Source of the DNA: Paraburkholderia sp. BCC1884
GTDB lineage: Bacteria > Pseudomonadota > Gammaproteobacteria > Burkholderiales > Burkholderiaceae
Reading direction: 5' to 3'
Assembly (NCBI RefSeq): GCF_900996225.1
Contig: NZ_CAAJGL010000068.1
Location: forward strand, 124,001-188,000
Length of the DNA stretch: 64,000 nt
Below, one piece after another: positions 25,896 through 35,248 of the stretch (its first letter is position 1; every line of letters starts with the position of its first letter). The position numbers were made by a program, and so were the translations under genes. The notes beneath the pieces were generated by a model. The model searched no databases and was not told the DNA's origin. It saw nothing but the letters and a program-made list of their open reading frames with translations.

Positions 25896-25956
25896 TTATC
25901 CACAAGGTTATTCAGTGAATCTGTGGATAACTTTGTCGCTCGCGAGGTTATCCACC
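25896..25956. promoter_or_regulatory. Cluster of three DnaA boxes
   Basis: TTATCCACA at 25896-25904 and its inverse TGTGGATAA at 25922-25930 are perfect consensus DnaA boxes. TTATCCACC at 25948-25956 differs in one base. They lie in the 320-bp gap 25775-26094, upstream of the FMN reductase, and no other gene is visible in that gap. Confidence 0.75.
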
Positions 25957-26094
25957 GATAGCGGTGGTTCCCCTGTTCCCAGATAGTGGAAAATCCAAGC
26001 TTTGGCACGTACGGCGCAATCCGCTGGGCTTTTGCCTATGATGGACAGTTCGTCCCTTCTGCGCGTCAAGCGCCCTATCTCGAGGAAGCGAACC

Positions 26095-26649
26095 ATGGCC
26101 CATCACATTGCAGTCGTTGTCGGCAGTCTGCGCCGCGAGTCGTTCAACCGGCAGTTGGCGCAAGCGGTAATTTCCCTTGCGCCATCGGACTTTACGTTCG
26201 AATTCATCGACATCGGTTCCTTGCCGCTCTACAACCAGGACTTCGATGCCGACTATCCTGAAGCCGGCAAGCAACTCAAGCAGCGCATCGAAGCCGCCGA
26301 CGGCCTGTTGTTCGTCACGCCCGAATACAACCGTTCCATCCCAGGTGTGCTCAAGAACGCGCTCGACTGGGGTTCGCGTCCTTGGGGCACCAATTCATGG
26401 GGCAAGAAACCCGGCGCCGTGATCGGCACGTCGGTCGGGGCGACCGGCACCGCGCTCGCGCAGCAGCATCTGCGCAACGTGCTGGCTTATCTCGACGTAC
26501 CCACACTTGGTCAGCCCGAGGTGTTTATCAAACACGATCCGGCGGTCATCAATGAGAAAGGCGAGATCGTTAATGAGGGAACGCGAAAATTCTTGCAGGG
26601 CTTTGTCGATCGTTACGTTGCGTGGGTCAAACTGAATAGCGCTGCCTGA
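26095..26649 (+). CDS. NADPH-dependent FMN reductase (chromate/quinone reductase family)
   Basis: 184 residues from ATG 26095, preceded by GAGG; this is the natural start of the flavodoxin fold (MAHHIAVVVGSLRRESFNRQ). Family motifs: SLRRESFNRQLAQ (phosphate-binding loop), LFVTPEYNRSIPGVLKNALDW and the glycine-rich segment KPGAVIGTSVGATGTALAQQ. Such proteins reduce quinones, azo dyes or chromate with NAD(P)H and FMN. Downstream of the DnaA-box cluster; monocistronic. Confidence 0.93.
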   Translation: MAHHIAVVVGSLRRESFNRQLAQAVISLAPSDFTFEFIDIGSLPLYNQDFDADYPEAGKQLKQRIEAADGLLFVTPEYNRSIPGVLKNALDWGSRPWGTNSWGKKPGAVIGTSVGATGTALAQQHLRNVLAYLDVPTLGQPEVFIKHDPAVINEKGEIVNEGTRKFLQGFVDRYVAWVKLNSAA

Positions 26650-26709
26650 CGCACGACGGCGGCGGACCATCGCCTGATGGCCCGCCGCCGCGCTTGACCA
26701 CTGTCGCGA

Positions 26710-27741
26710 TCAGACGTGGTGATGTCCCGTCACGCGTTCCCAACCATGACGCACGGCGAGCTTGAAACGCTCCCACGTGCTGTCCGGCGAGGTCGTCTCC
26801 CACTTGCGACGTGCTTCCGGTTCGACGTCGTCCCACGCGCTGTCGCGGAAACGTGCGTCCTGACCGATCTCCGCGCCATAGCGATACGCCGGCACGTAGT
26901 CCTCATAGCGCGAATTTTCGGCGGCGTATTGCTCATCGTAGTGGGACCGAAAATCTTCTTCGTATTCCAGATACTCGTTCGGCATCTGGCCGCCCAGGCC
27001 AGCAGTCGGCTGCGCAGCCTCCGACACGACCTCGGACGGCCTCATGATCGCGCCCGAGCCAGGCATTGAACCCGCCGCAACAGCACTGCGTCCGACGTCG
27101 CCCACCAGCGGGTCGATTACGGGGTCATTGACCGGATCAAGCACCGGCCGCTCGTTGATGGGCGGCGGCACGAAGGGCTCCGCGTCCGTGCTTCCCGGCG
27201 GCATGGTGTAGAGCGGATCGGTAGCCGGCGTGACGGGCCGCGTCGGAGCCACGGGTGTCGTCAAGTCAGGCATCTCAGAGGCACTTACGCTCGATGAGCG
27301 CGGCGCCCCCGGCGTCATGGCGCCGATTCCTAATTCGTCGAGTACCGAATGCTCGCGCCCACTAGCCGTTTGCGTATCCCAATCAGGCGAGCGCTCGCCG
27401 ATGTCCGTCGCGCCCATTCTTGTCAGCGTACTGCGCGCGAGTTCGGCGTGCGACTCGCTGGCTGCGTCCACGCATACCAGGATTGCGCCCCGCCGCACGG
27501 CCTCGGCATAACGGGCGGTTTCCGGCGAACGTGGGCCCGATGCGAACAAACTCGAAAGAAAACGCTCGATGTTGGCCAGCACGCCTGCGCCGGCCACTTC
27601 ATCCGTTGCGGAACCGACGGACGGCTCCGGATTTGCCTGCAACTCAATGGTTTCGCGCGCAAAGCCGGTTTGCACGAGCGTGTCGCGTGCGGCTTCCGCT
27701 TGAGAATAGGTGTCGAATAAACCAATCACGGTATGGCGCAT
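26710..27741 (-). CDS. Stress protein with N-terminal general-stress (YflT-like) domain
   Basis: 343 residues from ATG 27741 with GGGAG upstream. The N-terminal ~115 residues (MRHTVIGLFDTYSQAEAARD, LVQTGFARETIEL, GAILVCVDAASESHAE) match the heat-induced YflT/general stress domain. A long Pro/Ser/Thr-rich linker follows. The acidic-aromatic C-terminus contains YEEDFRSHYDEQYA, YVPAYRYGAEIG and SAWDDVEPEARRKWE, a pattern known from stress proteins of Burkholderia. Function unknown. Confidence 0.8.
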   Translation of the reverse strand: MRHTVIGLFDTYSQAEAARDTLVQTGFARETIELQANPEPSVGSATDEVAGAGVLANIERFLSSLFASGPRSPETARYAEAVRRGAILVCVDAASESHAELARSTLTRMGATDIGERSPDWDTQTASGREHSVLDELGIGAMTPGAPRSSSVSASEMPDLTTPVAPTRPVTPATDPLYTMPPGSTDAEPFVPPPINERPVLDPVNDPVIDPLVGDVGRSAVAAGSMPGSGAIMRPSEVVSEAAQPTAGLGGQMPNEYLEYEEDFRSHYDEQYAAENSRYEDYVPAYRYGAEIGQDARFRDSAWDDVEPEARRKWETTSPDSTWERFKLAVRHGWERVTGHHHV

Positions 27742-27970
27742 GGCTGTCTCCCGACGGGTAAAAAGGTGGAACGAATGGCGCACAAATGCGCCGCTTTCCT
27801 TCCTTTTCCCGCCGCAACGATCGTGCCGCGCGTGGTCGATTTGCCGCCTGTCCCCGCCGGGGCGCGCCTGCGCGCGATCCGAGGCCCGGCGGCATGGCGC
27901 GTCGGCCGAACGCTTTTACAAGCTTTCACGCAAATGACATGGTCTCGCCGCGCGCCGCTTCGCAGCCGCG

Positions 27971-30253
27971 TCAATCGGCAGGATGCGCCGCGGGATCGGA
28001 GCCGCTCTGCGAGAGGTCTCGCTGAATGGCTTGCAGCAGCGTCTCCAGCAAGCCGATATCGAAGGGTTTGGAGAGCACCCGCACGTCGACGTGCCGCGCG
28101 CGATCGAGCTCTTCCGCGTAGCCGGTGACCAGAATGACGGGCAACCTGGGTTCGAACGCCAGCACCGCTTCCGCCAGATCGATGCCGTTCATGGCACCCG
28201 GCATGTGAATGTCGGACAACACGAGATCGAACGGCAGCGGCTCGCCAGTGCGGGCTTGCCTCGCGTGCGCGTCGTCGAACAGGCGCAGCGCCGTGTCCGC
28301 ATTGAAGACGCAGGTGATCTGGTGGCCCATCATCTGCAACAGCGCTTCCGTGCCGGCCGCCACCTCCGCGTTGTCCTCGACGAGCAGAATGCGCAGACCC
28401 TGCGGTACGCCGCTCTCGGCGGCGCTCGTTTCGGCAGGACGGTCGGCTTCGGGTTCGTCCGTGGCGCGCGGCAGATAAAGGCGCACCGAGGTGCCCGCGC
28501 CGACCGCGCTGTCGATCGCCGCCAGTCCGCCCGAGCGTTCGCAGAACGCGAAAACCTGCGGCAGGCCGAGACCTGTGCCCATGCCCTTCGGTTTGGTCGT
28601 GAAGAGCGGCTCGAAGGCGCGCGCGAGCACGTCGGACGCCATACCGGCGCCCGTATCCTCGAGCGTGAGTTGCACGAAGTCGCCAGTCAGCGGGAAACCG
28701 TCTTCGTGACGGAACGGGATATTCGACGCGCGCACCGTGAAGCGACCGCCGTTCGGCATGGCGTCGCGCGCGTTGACGGCGACATTGATCAGCGCGAGTT
28801 CGAGTTCGGCGACGTCGACGCACATTGGCCAAACGTCCACGCCGATATCGATCACCAGCGACACCTTGGCGCCCAGCGAGGCGCGCAGCAATTCGCGGCA
28901 CGCCGGCAGCCAGCGTTCGATTGACAGCGTCTCGGTGCGCAACGGCTGTTTGCGCGCGACCCCGAGCAGTTGACGAGTCAGCGCTTCGCCACTCTTGAGG
29001 GCCCGCTCCATCGCCGTCAATTCGCGGTCGATGCCCGCCACGCTGCGCCGCCGCGCGATCTGCACGTTGGCGGAAAGGATCATCAACAGATTGTTGAAAT
29101 CGTGTGCGACGCTGCCGACCAGCGTCCCGAGCGCTTCCATCTTGCGCGACTGGCGGTAGGCGGATTCGATCGAGCGGCGCATCGACGCCTCGGCTTGCCA
29201 GCGCTGCCATGCCTCCTCTTCGGCGCCGAGACGCCGCAGCGACAGCCAGATCACGCACCACAGCGCGATGGACGGCGTGAACATCGACAGGATCAGCACG
29301 CCGAGGTGCCGATACCAGCCGGCCCAGATCGCCGACGTGCGATAGCCGCACAACACGTACACCGGGTAAGAGCCGACATGCCGGAACGCGACGATCTGAT
29401 CCTCACCGTCGACGTTCGAGCGCACTTGCACGACGCCGGCGCGCCGCCCTTGCGCCAGCGCATCCGCCAATACCGAATGCGCCGCCATGGCCGTCGGCTC
29501 GCGCGGGCTGCGTGGGTAGTGCGCGAGCACCGCGCCGTCCATGCGGACCATCGTCATGGTCACCGGCGTGCTGTCTTTGCTACCGAGCAACTCGCGGTAG
29601 AACGCGTCGAAATAGCTGGGCCGCAGTGCGACGGAGACCGTGCCGGCGAACGCGCCATGGGCGTCGCGCCGATCCACGCCCATGTTGAACACCTGCTCGC
29701 CGGCGACGTGGCCGGTCATGACCTTCGACACATGTTCCAGATCGCGCCCGTCGCGGATGCCGACGAAGTCGTCGCGGTTGCCGATCGACACCGCCGGCGA
29801 CGGATAAAACCGGCTGCTTGCGAGCAGGTTGCCGTCGCGCCCGAAGATCGATACCGCGGCGACTTGCGGATAGCCGCCGCCCATCGTGCGCAGCTTCTCG
29901 TGAATCTCGGCCTCGCGCTCGCGAATGCCGTTGTCGTCCAGACCCTCGGTCAGATCGACGATGCGCGAATCGAGCGTTTCGTTCATGTCGAACACCTTCA
30001 GCGCGTGTTCTTCGGCGACGCGCACGGTGCGCAGGGTCAGGTCGGTGGCATCGGCTTCGCGCGCGCGCAGATCGCTGTAGGCCATCGCCGCGACGTACAC
30101 GCACGGCAGCACGACGGCCATCACCAGCAGCGCGATGAGCGTGATGCGCCGCACGTGGAAATTCTGCTCCGGCACGGAGGGAAATGTCGCGCCTTCCTGA
30201 CGGTCGGCGGAAAGTCGGCTCGCACGAGGCGGGTCGAACCGGTCTGATGTCAT
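27971..30253 (-). CDS. Hybrid sensor histidine kinase with C-terminal receiver
   Basis: 760 residues from the ATG at 30253; the frame is open to 30421 but that part is low quality. Order: membrane segment, periplasmic PDC/Cache-like sensor (with GGYPQVAAVSIFGRDGNLLA), second membrane segment, HisKA with VAHDFNNLLMILSAN, an ATPase with NVAVNARDAMP, EDTGAGM and GMGTGLGLPQVFAF, then a receiver domain (LLVEDNAEVAAGTEALLQMM..VLSDIHMP..VILVTGYAEE..VLSKPF). Signalling output and stimulus unknown. The gaps 27742-27970 and 30254-30934 hold no supported gene. Confidence 0.93.
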   Translation of the reverse strand: MTSDRFDPPRASRLSADRQEGATFPSVPEQNFHVRRITLIALLVMAVVLPCVYVAAMAYSDLRAREADATDLTLRTVRVAEEHALKVFDMNETLDSRIVDLTEGLDDNGIREREAEIHEKLRTMGGGYPQVAAVSIFGRDGNLLASSRFYPSPAVSIGNRDDFVGIRDGRDLEHVSKVMTGHVAGEQVFNMGVDRRDAHGAFAGTVSVALRPSYFDAFYRELLGSKDSTPVTMTMVRMDGAVLAHYPRSPREPTAMAAHSVLADALAQGRRAGVVQVRSNVDGEDQIVAFRHVGSYPVYVLCGYRTSAIWAGWYRHLGVLILSMFTPSIALWCVIWLSLRRLGAEEEAWQRWQAEASMRRSIESAYRQSRKMEALGTLVGSVAHDFNNLLMILSANVQIARRRSVAGIDRELTAMERALKSGEALTRQLLGVARKQPLRTETLSIERWLPACRELLRASLGAKVSLVIDIGVDVWPMCVDVAELELALINVAVNARDAMPNGGRFTVRASNIPFRHEDGFPLTGDFVQLTLEDTGAGMASDVLARAFEPLFTTKPKGMGTGLGLPQVFAFCERSGGLAAIDSAVGAGTSVRLYLPRATDEPEADRPAETSAAESGVPQGLRILLVEDNAEVAAGTEALLQMMGHQITCVFNADTALRLFDDAHARQARTGEPLPFDLVLSDIHMPGAMNGIDLAEAVLAFEPRLPVILVTGYAEELDRARHVDVRVLSKPFDIGLLETLLQAIQRDLSQSGSDPAAHPAD

Positions 30254-30934
30254 GTCGGGAATGCCAGGGTGGTTCGGGACGAAAAGGCCGGGAACTACCA
30301 TCATACGAGAAGCATGGGCGGCCGCGGCGGTAGAAGTGACCGTTCGACGCACGGCGGACGGGTACAGGGTTATTCGTCTGTTTTTTGAATCAGCGACGAA
30401 TCGAGAAGCGCAAACGTACACAAAAGCGTAAATGAAACAGAAATCTTTCTTTATCTATCGAAATTTTTTCCAAAATCAGCATTGATGGGAAAATTCCATT
30501 AGCGAAGCGGATTTCGTCGAGTTGCCTTTCCGCGAGTTTGCTTCGAGAATCGGCCCTACGATAAAAAATGCGTCCGCCATGTTCGGACGTATTGCCGCGA
30601 GGGCAGCCCGACCATGCGTACGACGCGTGAGGACGGCGTTCGCGGAAACACGCGCGCGGCAGGGGACCAACCCGATCCAGAAGCCGCGCCGATTCATCTA
30701 CGGGGTAGGCTTCGAACATGCCGGTCATAGCCGTCGTCCACCGTGCGCGCACGCATTCATGCCTGCCCACCGGTTCCAGCCCGCGCGTTTTGCCGCGCGT
30801 CCTCGCTGCTCGCTCGCAGTCTGCCGCCCACGCCGCTTCAACCTGCTTTGCCGCCGGTCGACAGACCTCGCGCTAAAGAAGTCGCCGCTATGCGCCGTTA
30901 ATACGCTATAGACAATTCCGTTTCCGACCCGCCC

Positions 30935-31303
30935 ATGTCCTTGCCCATTGTGATCGCCGATGATTCGTTGCTTGCCCGCAAGGTGCTCACCAAGGCATTG
31001 CCGCCGGAGTGGGAGGTCGACGTGTCTTACGCGTCGAACGGGCGTGAAGCGCTCGCGCTGTATCGCGAAGGCAAGGCATCGGTCATGTTCCTCGATCTGA
31101 CGATGCCGGACATGACCGGCTACCAGGTGCTGGAAGCCTTGCAGCACGAGGATCTGAATACCTTCGTCATCGTCGTCTCCGCTGATGTTCAGCCGATGGC
31201 CCAGTCGCGCGTGCGCGCGCTCGGCGCCGTGGCGTTCATTGCCAAGCCCGTGACGCCCGAGGCGCTACTACCCATCCTCAAGGAGTACGGGTTGTATGTC
31301 TGA
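30935..31303 (+). CDS. CheY-like response regulator
   Basis: 122 residues, a single receiver domain: IVIADDSLLARKVLTKAL, phospho-acceptor Asp in VMFLDLTMPDMTGY, Thr/Ser switch in VIVVSADVQP and Lys in VAFIAKPVTPEALLP. First gene of a rightward operon with a CheC-like gene (overlap 8 bp) and a diguanylate cyclase gene. It probably acts with the CheC-type phosphatase to tune the cyclase. Confidence 0.92.
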   Translation: MSLPIVIADDSLLARKVLTKALPPEWEVDVSYASNGREALALYREGKASVMFLDLTMPDMTGYQVLEALQHEDLNTFVIVVSADVQPMAQSRVRALGAVAFIAKPVTPEALLPILKEYGLYV

Positions 31304-31919
31304 GCCAGTCCTGAACGAAGACCAGCGCGACGCGCTGCAGGAGGTCGCCAATCTGGCGATGGGCCAAGCCGCGACGCGTCTCGCGCGGCTGCTCGATGCG
31401 TTCATCGAATTGTCGGTGCCGCGCGTCAAAGTGGTGGCGGTTCGCGACGCGGCCGATGCGCTGCGCGAGATGACCGGTATCGAGGACACCGTCAGCGCGG
31501 TGCGCCAGGGGTTCCGCTCGGACATCAAGGGCGAAGCGCTGGTGATCTGCCGCAGCGACAGCATCGCGCAGCTGTGTTCGCTCGTCAGCGATCCGTACGC
31601 ACGTTCGAGCTATGAAGCGGTGAGCCAGCGGGAACTCGTGTTCGACGTGGCGAACGTGCTGACCGGCGCGTGCGTCTCATGCATTCTCGACCAGCTCGGC
31701 CGCACGCCGATTTTCTCCGCGCCGGGCCTGCTCGGCGAAGCCATGACGCTCGACGAGGTGTTTCAGCCCGGCGTGCTGCAATGGGAAGTCGCCCTGCTGG
31801 TCGAAGTCAATTTTGCGCTGGAGGATCAGAGCTTCCGCGCGCATCTCGTGATGCTGATGGCCGAAGAATCGATTCGCCACATGAACGGAGCGCTCGACGC
31901 GCTGTTGTCCAGTCTATGA
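31296..31919 (+). CDS. CheC-like phosphatase-family protein
   Basis: 207 residues with two CheC-type helices: EDQRDALQEVANLAMGQAAT and SQRELVFDVANVLTGACVS. Both contain the E-x3-N phosphatase pattern of the CheC/FliY family. The start overlaps the CheY gene end. Expected to dephosphorylate the adjacent CheY-like protein. No flagellar gene is nearby. Confidence 0.85.
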   Translation: MSEPVLNEDQRDALQEVANLAMGQAATRLARLLDAFIELSVPRVKVVAVRDAADALREMTGIEDTVSAVRQGFRSDIKGEALVICRSDSIAQLCSLVSDPYARSSYEAVSQRELVFDVANVLTGACVSCILDQLGRTPIFSAPGLLGEAMTLDEVFQPGVLQWEVALLVEVNFALEDQSFRAHLVMLMAEESIRHMNGALDALLSSL

Positions 31920-32854
31920 GCGTGTCCGCTGCCTCGTTGAGCGAACTCGTGGTGGAGCGCGTCGGCTTCGGCATTTTCGTGCTCGATCGCGAGATGAACG
32001 TGCTCATGTGGAATCGCTTCATGCAGGACCACAGCGGTCTGACGCCCGACCAGGTGGTCGGCAAGTCGCTCTTCACGCACTTTCCCGAACTGCCGCGCGT
32101 GTGGTTGTCGCGCAAGATCGAAAGCGTGTTTCAGCTCGGCAGTTTTGCGTTCAGCTCGTGGGAACAGCGCCCGTATCTCTTCAAATTCGATCACGACCGG
32201 CCGATTACCGGCGGCGTCGACTTCATGCAGCAGGACTGCACGTTCATGCCGCTCATGCGCGATCGTGAAGTGGTGGCCGTGTGCGTGACCATTTCCGATG
32301 TGACGCACGTGAGCATCGTGCAGCGCGAGCGCGAAGAGGCGGTCGCCAAACTGCAGGAATACGCCGACCGTGACGGCCTGACGGGCATCGCCAACCGCCG
32401 TTTCTTCGAGGGCCGTCTGCGTGACGAGTACATCCGCTGGCAGCGCTACGGCGGCGAGATGTCCATGTTGCTGTTCGATCTCGACCACTTCAAGAAAATC
32501 AACGACCAATTCGGCCACGGCGTCGGCGATACCGTGTTGCGCGTGATGGCGCAGCGCGTCGCCGAGGTGGTGCGGGCGCAGGATACGTTCGGGCGCTTCG
32601 GCGGCGAGGAGTTCGCCTTGCTGCTGCCGTGCACGCCGCTCGACGACGCGATGCGCGTCGCGGAAAAGATCCGCTGCACCATCGCCGATACGCCGGTCGA
32701 AGTGCAGGGCACCAGCGTGCCGGTGACGGCGAGCGTCGGCGGCGCGTCGGCGCGGCCGGGCGTGCCGACGTACGACGTGCTGATCAACGAAGCCGACGCA
32801 GCGCTGTACAGCGCGAAGCGGCAAGGTCGCAACCGCTCGGTGGCATTCGTTTAA
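31916..32854 (+). CDS. PAS-GGDEF diguanylate cyclase
   Basis: 312 residues; the ATG at 31916 overlaps the preceding stop (ATGA). PAS domain at ~12-130 (VERVGFGIFVLDREMNVLMW..GKSLFTHFPEL), then GGDEF with RDGLTGIANRRFFEGRL, LLFDLDHFKKINDQFGH and the active GGEEF motif. RAQD lies five residues before GGEEF, an intact I-site for product inhibition by c-di-GMP. It therefore probably makes c-di-GMP under control of the CheY/CheC pair. Confidence 0.95.
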   Translation: MSVSAASLSELVVERVGFGIFVLDREMNVLMWNRFMQDHSGLTPDQVVGKSLFTHFPELPRVWLSRKIESVFQLGSFAFSSWEQRPYLFKFDHDRPITGGVDFMQQDCTFMPLMRDREVVAVCVTISDVTHVSIVQREREEAVAKLQEYADRDGLTGIANRRFFEGRLRDEYIRWQRYGGEMSMLLFDLDHFKKINDQFGHGVGDTVLRVMAQRVAEVVRAQDTFGRFGGEEFALLLPCTPLDDAMRVAEKIRCTIADTPVEVQGTSVPVTASVGGASARPGVPTYDVLINEADAALYSAKRQGRNRSVAFV

Positions 32855-33126
32855 GCGGGCGCGGCCGCTTTTCGTTCCGCGCACGAAGCTCTCCGACAGG
32901 CACCGCGCGGCTGCCGAACCGCCTCCCGACCGCGCCTGGCGCCTCAATCCGGCCCCACATTTCCCCGCAACGCTGCGGCATCTCACAAACGTTGATATAC
33001 TTTTCGCCGTTTCCGGCATCCCTGCCGGGTGTGTTGCGCGTGTCCGCGCGCGCGTGCCGCTCGCCTCGCGGGTGAGCATCAAACTTCTTGACCGCCTTTC
33101 AGCAGGCGCCTCCAGCGGAGATCGTC

Positions 33127-33975
33127 TTGGCTGTTTCCAATCCTGTCGTGGACGATACTGAAATCGACGCCGCTGCCGCTACCTCCGGCAGCTCGTTCTA
33201 TCTCGCGATGCGCATCTTGCCGGCCGCGCAGCGCGATGCGATGTATCAGGTCTACGCCTTTTGCCGCGCTGTCGACGATATCGCCGACAGCGGCATGCCG
33301 CGCGCCGAACGCGCCGCCGCGCTCGAGCGCTGGCGCGCCGACATCGACGCGTGCTACGCCGGTGCGCCGCGTGCTTCGCTGCGCGCGCTGACGCGGCACA
33401 TTCACACGTTTCATCTGCAGCGCGAGGATTTTCACGCGATGATCGACGGCATGGCGATGGATGCCGCCGCCGACATCTGCGGCCCCGACGAAGCCACCCT
33501 CGATCTGTACTGCGACCGTGTCGCCAGTGCGGCGGGTCGTCTATCGGTGAGGATCTTCGGGATGCAGGACGAACCTGGCCGGTTGCTGGCGCACCACCTG
33601 GGCCGCGCACTGCAACTGACCAACATCCTGCGCGACATCGACGAAGACGCGGGCATCAACCGTTGCTACCTGCCGCATGAATTGCTGGCGCGCGAAGGCA
33701 TCGCGGTGGAAAGCCCCACGCAGATCGCCGACGACCCGTCGCTGCCGCGCGTGTGCGCGACGCTCGCCGCGCGTGCCAGGGAGCACTTCGCCGCGTCCGA
33801 CGCCATCATGGACCGCGAGCCGCGCGCCGAGGTCAGGGCGCCGCGCATCATGTCGGGCGTTTATCGTGTGCTGCTCGAACGCACGCTGGAGCGCGGCTTC
33901 GACATTCCGCGCACCAAGGTCCGCAAGCCGAAGTTGCGCATGCTGTGGATCGTCGCGCGCTACGCGCTTTTCTGA
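33127..33975 (+). CDS. hpnD: Presqualene diphosphate synthase
   Basis: 282 residues from a TTG start at 33127, chosen because GGAG lies at 33117-33120. The open frame begins at another TTG at 33088, without a site. Trans-isoprenyl synthase with both Asp-rich motifs: CRAVDDIADSG and LTNILRDIDEDAGINRCYLP. It condenses two farnesyl diphosphates to presqualene diphosphate, the first step of the HpnD-HpnC-HpnE route to squalene. First gene of the hpnD-hpnE-shc-hpnG operon. Confidence 0.93.
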   Translation: MAVSNPVVDDTEIDAAAATSGSSFYLAMRILPAAQRDAMYQVYAFCRAVDDIADSGMPRAERAAALERWRADIDACYAGAPRASLRALTRHIHTFHLQREDFHAMIDGMAMDAAADICGPDEATLDLYCDRVASAAGRLSVRIFGMQDEPGRLLAHHLGRALQLTNILRDIDEDAGINRCYLPHELLAREGIAVESPTQIADDPSLPRVCATLAARAREHFAASDAIMDREPRAEVRAPRIMSGVYRVLLERTLERGFDIPRTKVRKPKLRMLWIVARYALF

Positions 33976-33979
33976 CCGG

Positions 33980-35248
33980 ATGCAAAGGCTCGTACATGTG
34001 GTCGGCGCGGGCCTTGCCGGCCTCGCCGCCGCAGTGCAGCTGCAGCGGCGCGGCGCGCAAGTCGTGCTGCACGACGCAGCCGATTACGCCGGCGGCCGTT
34101 GCCGCTCTTACTACGACGCGAAGCTGGGCGCGACCCTCGACAGCGGCAATCACATGTTGCTGTCGGGCAATTTCGCCACGCTGAACTATGCTCGCGCGAT
34201 CGGCGCTGCCGACGAACTGGTTGGCCCGGCGCTGCCCGAATATCCGTTCGTCGACTTGGCTACGCGGGCGCGCTGGACCGTGCGCATGTCGGCGGGGCGC
34301 TTGCCTTGGTGGATCTTCGATACGAATGCCCGCGTACCGAACACCGGCCCGACCGATTATCTGGCGCTCGTGCCGCTGCTGTTCGCCAAACCCGGACGCA
34401 GTGTCGCGCAAACCATGCGTTGCGATGGCCCGTTGTGGGATCGTCTGCTGCGCCCGCTGTTTCACGCGATGCTCAATGTCGAGCCGCGCGAGGCATCGGC
34501 GGAATTGACGGGGGCGATGGTGCGCGAAACCTTGCTGGCCGGCAGCCTGGCATGTCGGCCGCTGGTGCCGCGCAACGGTTTGGGCAGCGCGTTCGTCGAT
34601 CCGGCGCTGCGCTTGCTGCAACATGGCGGCGCGGCAATCCGGTTGGGCTCGCGTCTGCGCGAAACGCAGTTCGCCGCCGACGGCAGTCGCGTGCAAACGC
34701 TGCATTTCGCGGATGAATCGATCGCGCTCGAAGCGAACCATGCCGTGATTCTGGCCGTGCCGTCAGACATCGCGCAGACGCTCGTGCCCGGCTTGCGCGC
34801 GCCGACTCGCTTCGCCGCTACCGTGAACGTGCATTTTGCCGTCGAGCCGCCGTTTGGATTGCCGCCGATTACCGGCCTGCTCAATGGAACATCGGCATGG
34901 CTGTTTGCTTCCGATGGACGCTTGTCGGTAAGCGTGAGCGACGCCGAGCGGCTGCTCGACACACCGCACGACGAACTGGCGGCGACCGTATGGGCCGACG
35001 TGGCCCAGGCGGCCACTCTCCCTGTCCTGCCGATGCCGGCCTGGCAGGTCGTCGCGGAAAAACGCGCGATGTTTGCCGCGTTGCCGGATCAGGAAACGCT
35101 GCGTCCGGGCACGCGCACTCGCTGGAAAAATTTGCTGCTCGCGGGCGACTGGACGGCCACCGGCCTGCCCGCGACGATAGAAGGCGCGATCCGCTCCGGC
35201 CAGAAGGCCGCGGATACGTTGCTGAATGAACCGATGGAACGCCGATGA
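33980..35248 (+). CDS. hpnE: Hydroxysqualene dehydroxylase
   Basis: 422 residues from ATG 33980, 4 bp after hpnD. FAD-dependent amine-oxidase fold: VHVVGAGLAGLAAAVQLQRRGAQVVLHDAA in two parts, GGRCRSY, DSGNHMLLSGN, and the C-terminal FAD motif NLLLAGDWTATGLPATIEGA followed by IRSGQKAAD. It reduces hydroxysqualene (from HpnC) to squalene. The next gene overlaps by 4 bp (ATGA). Confidence 0.93.
   Translation: MQRLVHVVGAGLAGLAAAVQLQRRGAQVVLHDAADYAGGRCRSYYDAKLGATLDSGNHMLLSGNFATLNYARAIGAADELVGPALPEYPFVDLATRARWTVRMSAGRLPWWIFDTNARVPNTGPTDYLALVPLLFAKPGRSVAQTMRCDGPLWDRLLRPLFHAMLNVEPREASAELTGAMVRETLLAGSLACRPLVPRNGLGSAFVDPALRLLQHGGAAIRLGSRLRETQFAADGSRVQTLHFADESIALEANHAVILAVPSDIAQTLVPGLRAPTRFAATVNVHFAVEPPFGLPPITGLLNGTSAWLFASDGRLSVSVSDAERLLDTPHDELAATVWADVAQAATLPVLPMPAWQVVAEKRAMFAALPDQETLRPGTRTRWKNLLLAGDWTATGLPATIEGAIRSGQKAADTLLNEPMERR

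Noticed and set aside
30522..30911. 129-codon plus-strand frame before the CheY gene
   Set aside because: Arg/Cys/Pro-rich translation without ribosome-binding site or family resemblance.
31826..33082. 418-codon open frame opposite the CheC-like and GGDEF genes
   Set aside because: Antisense shadow without any motif.
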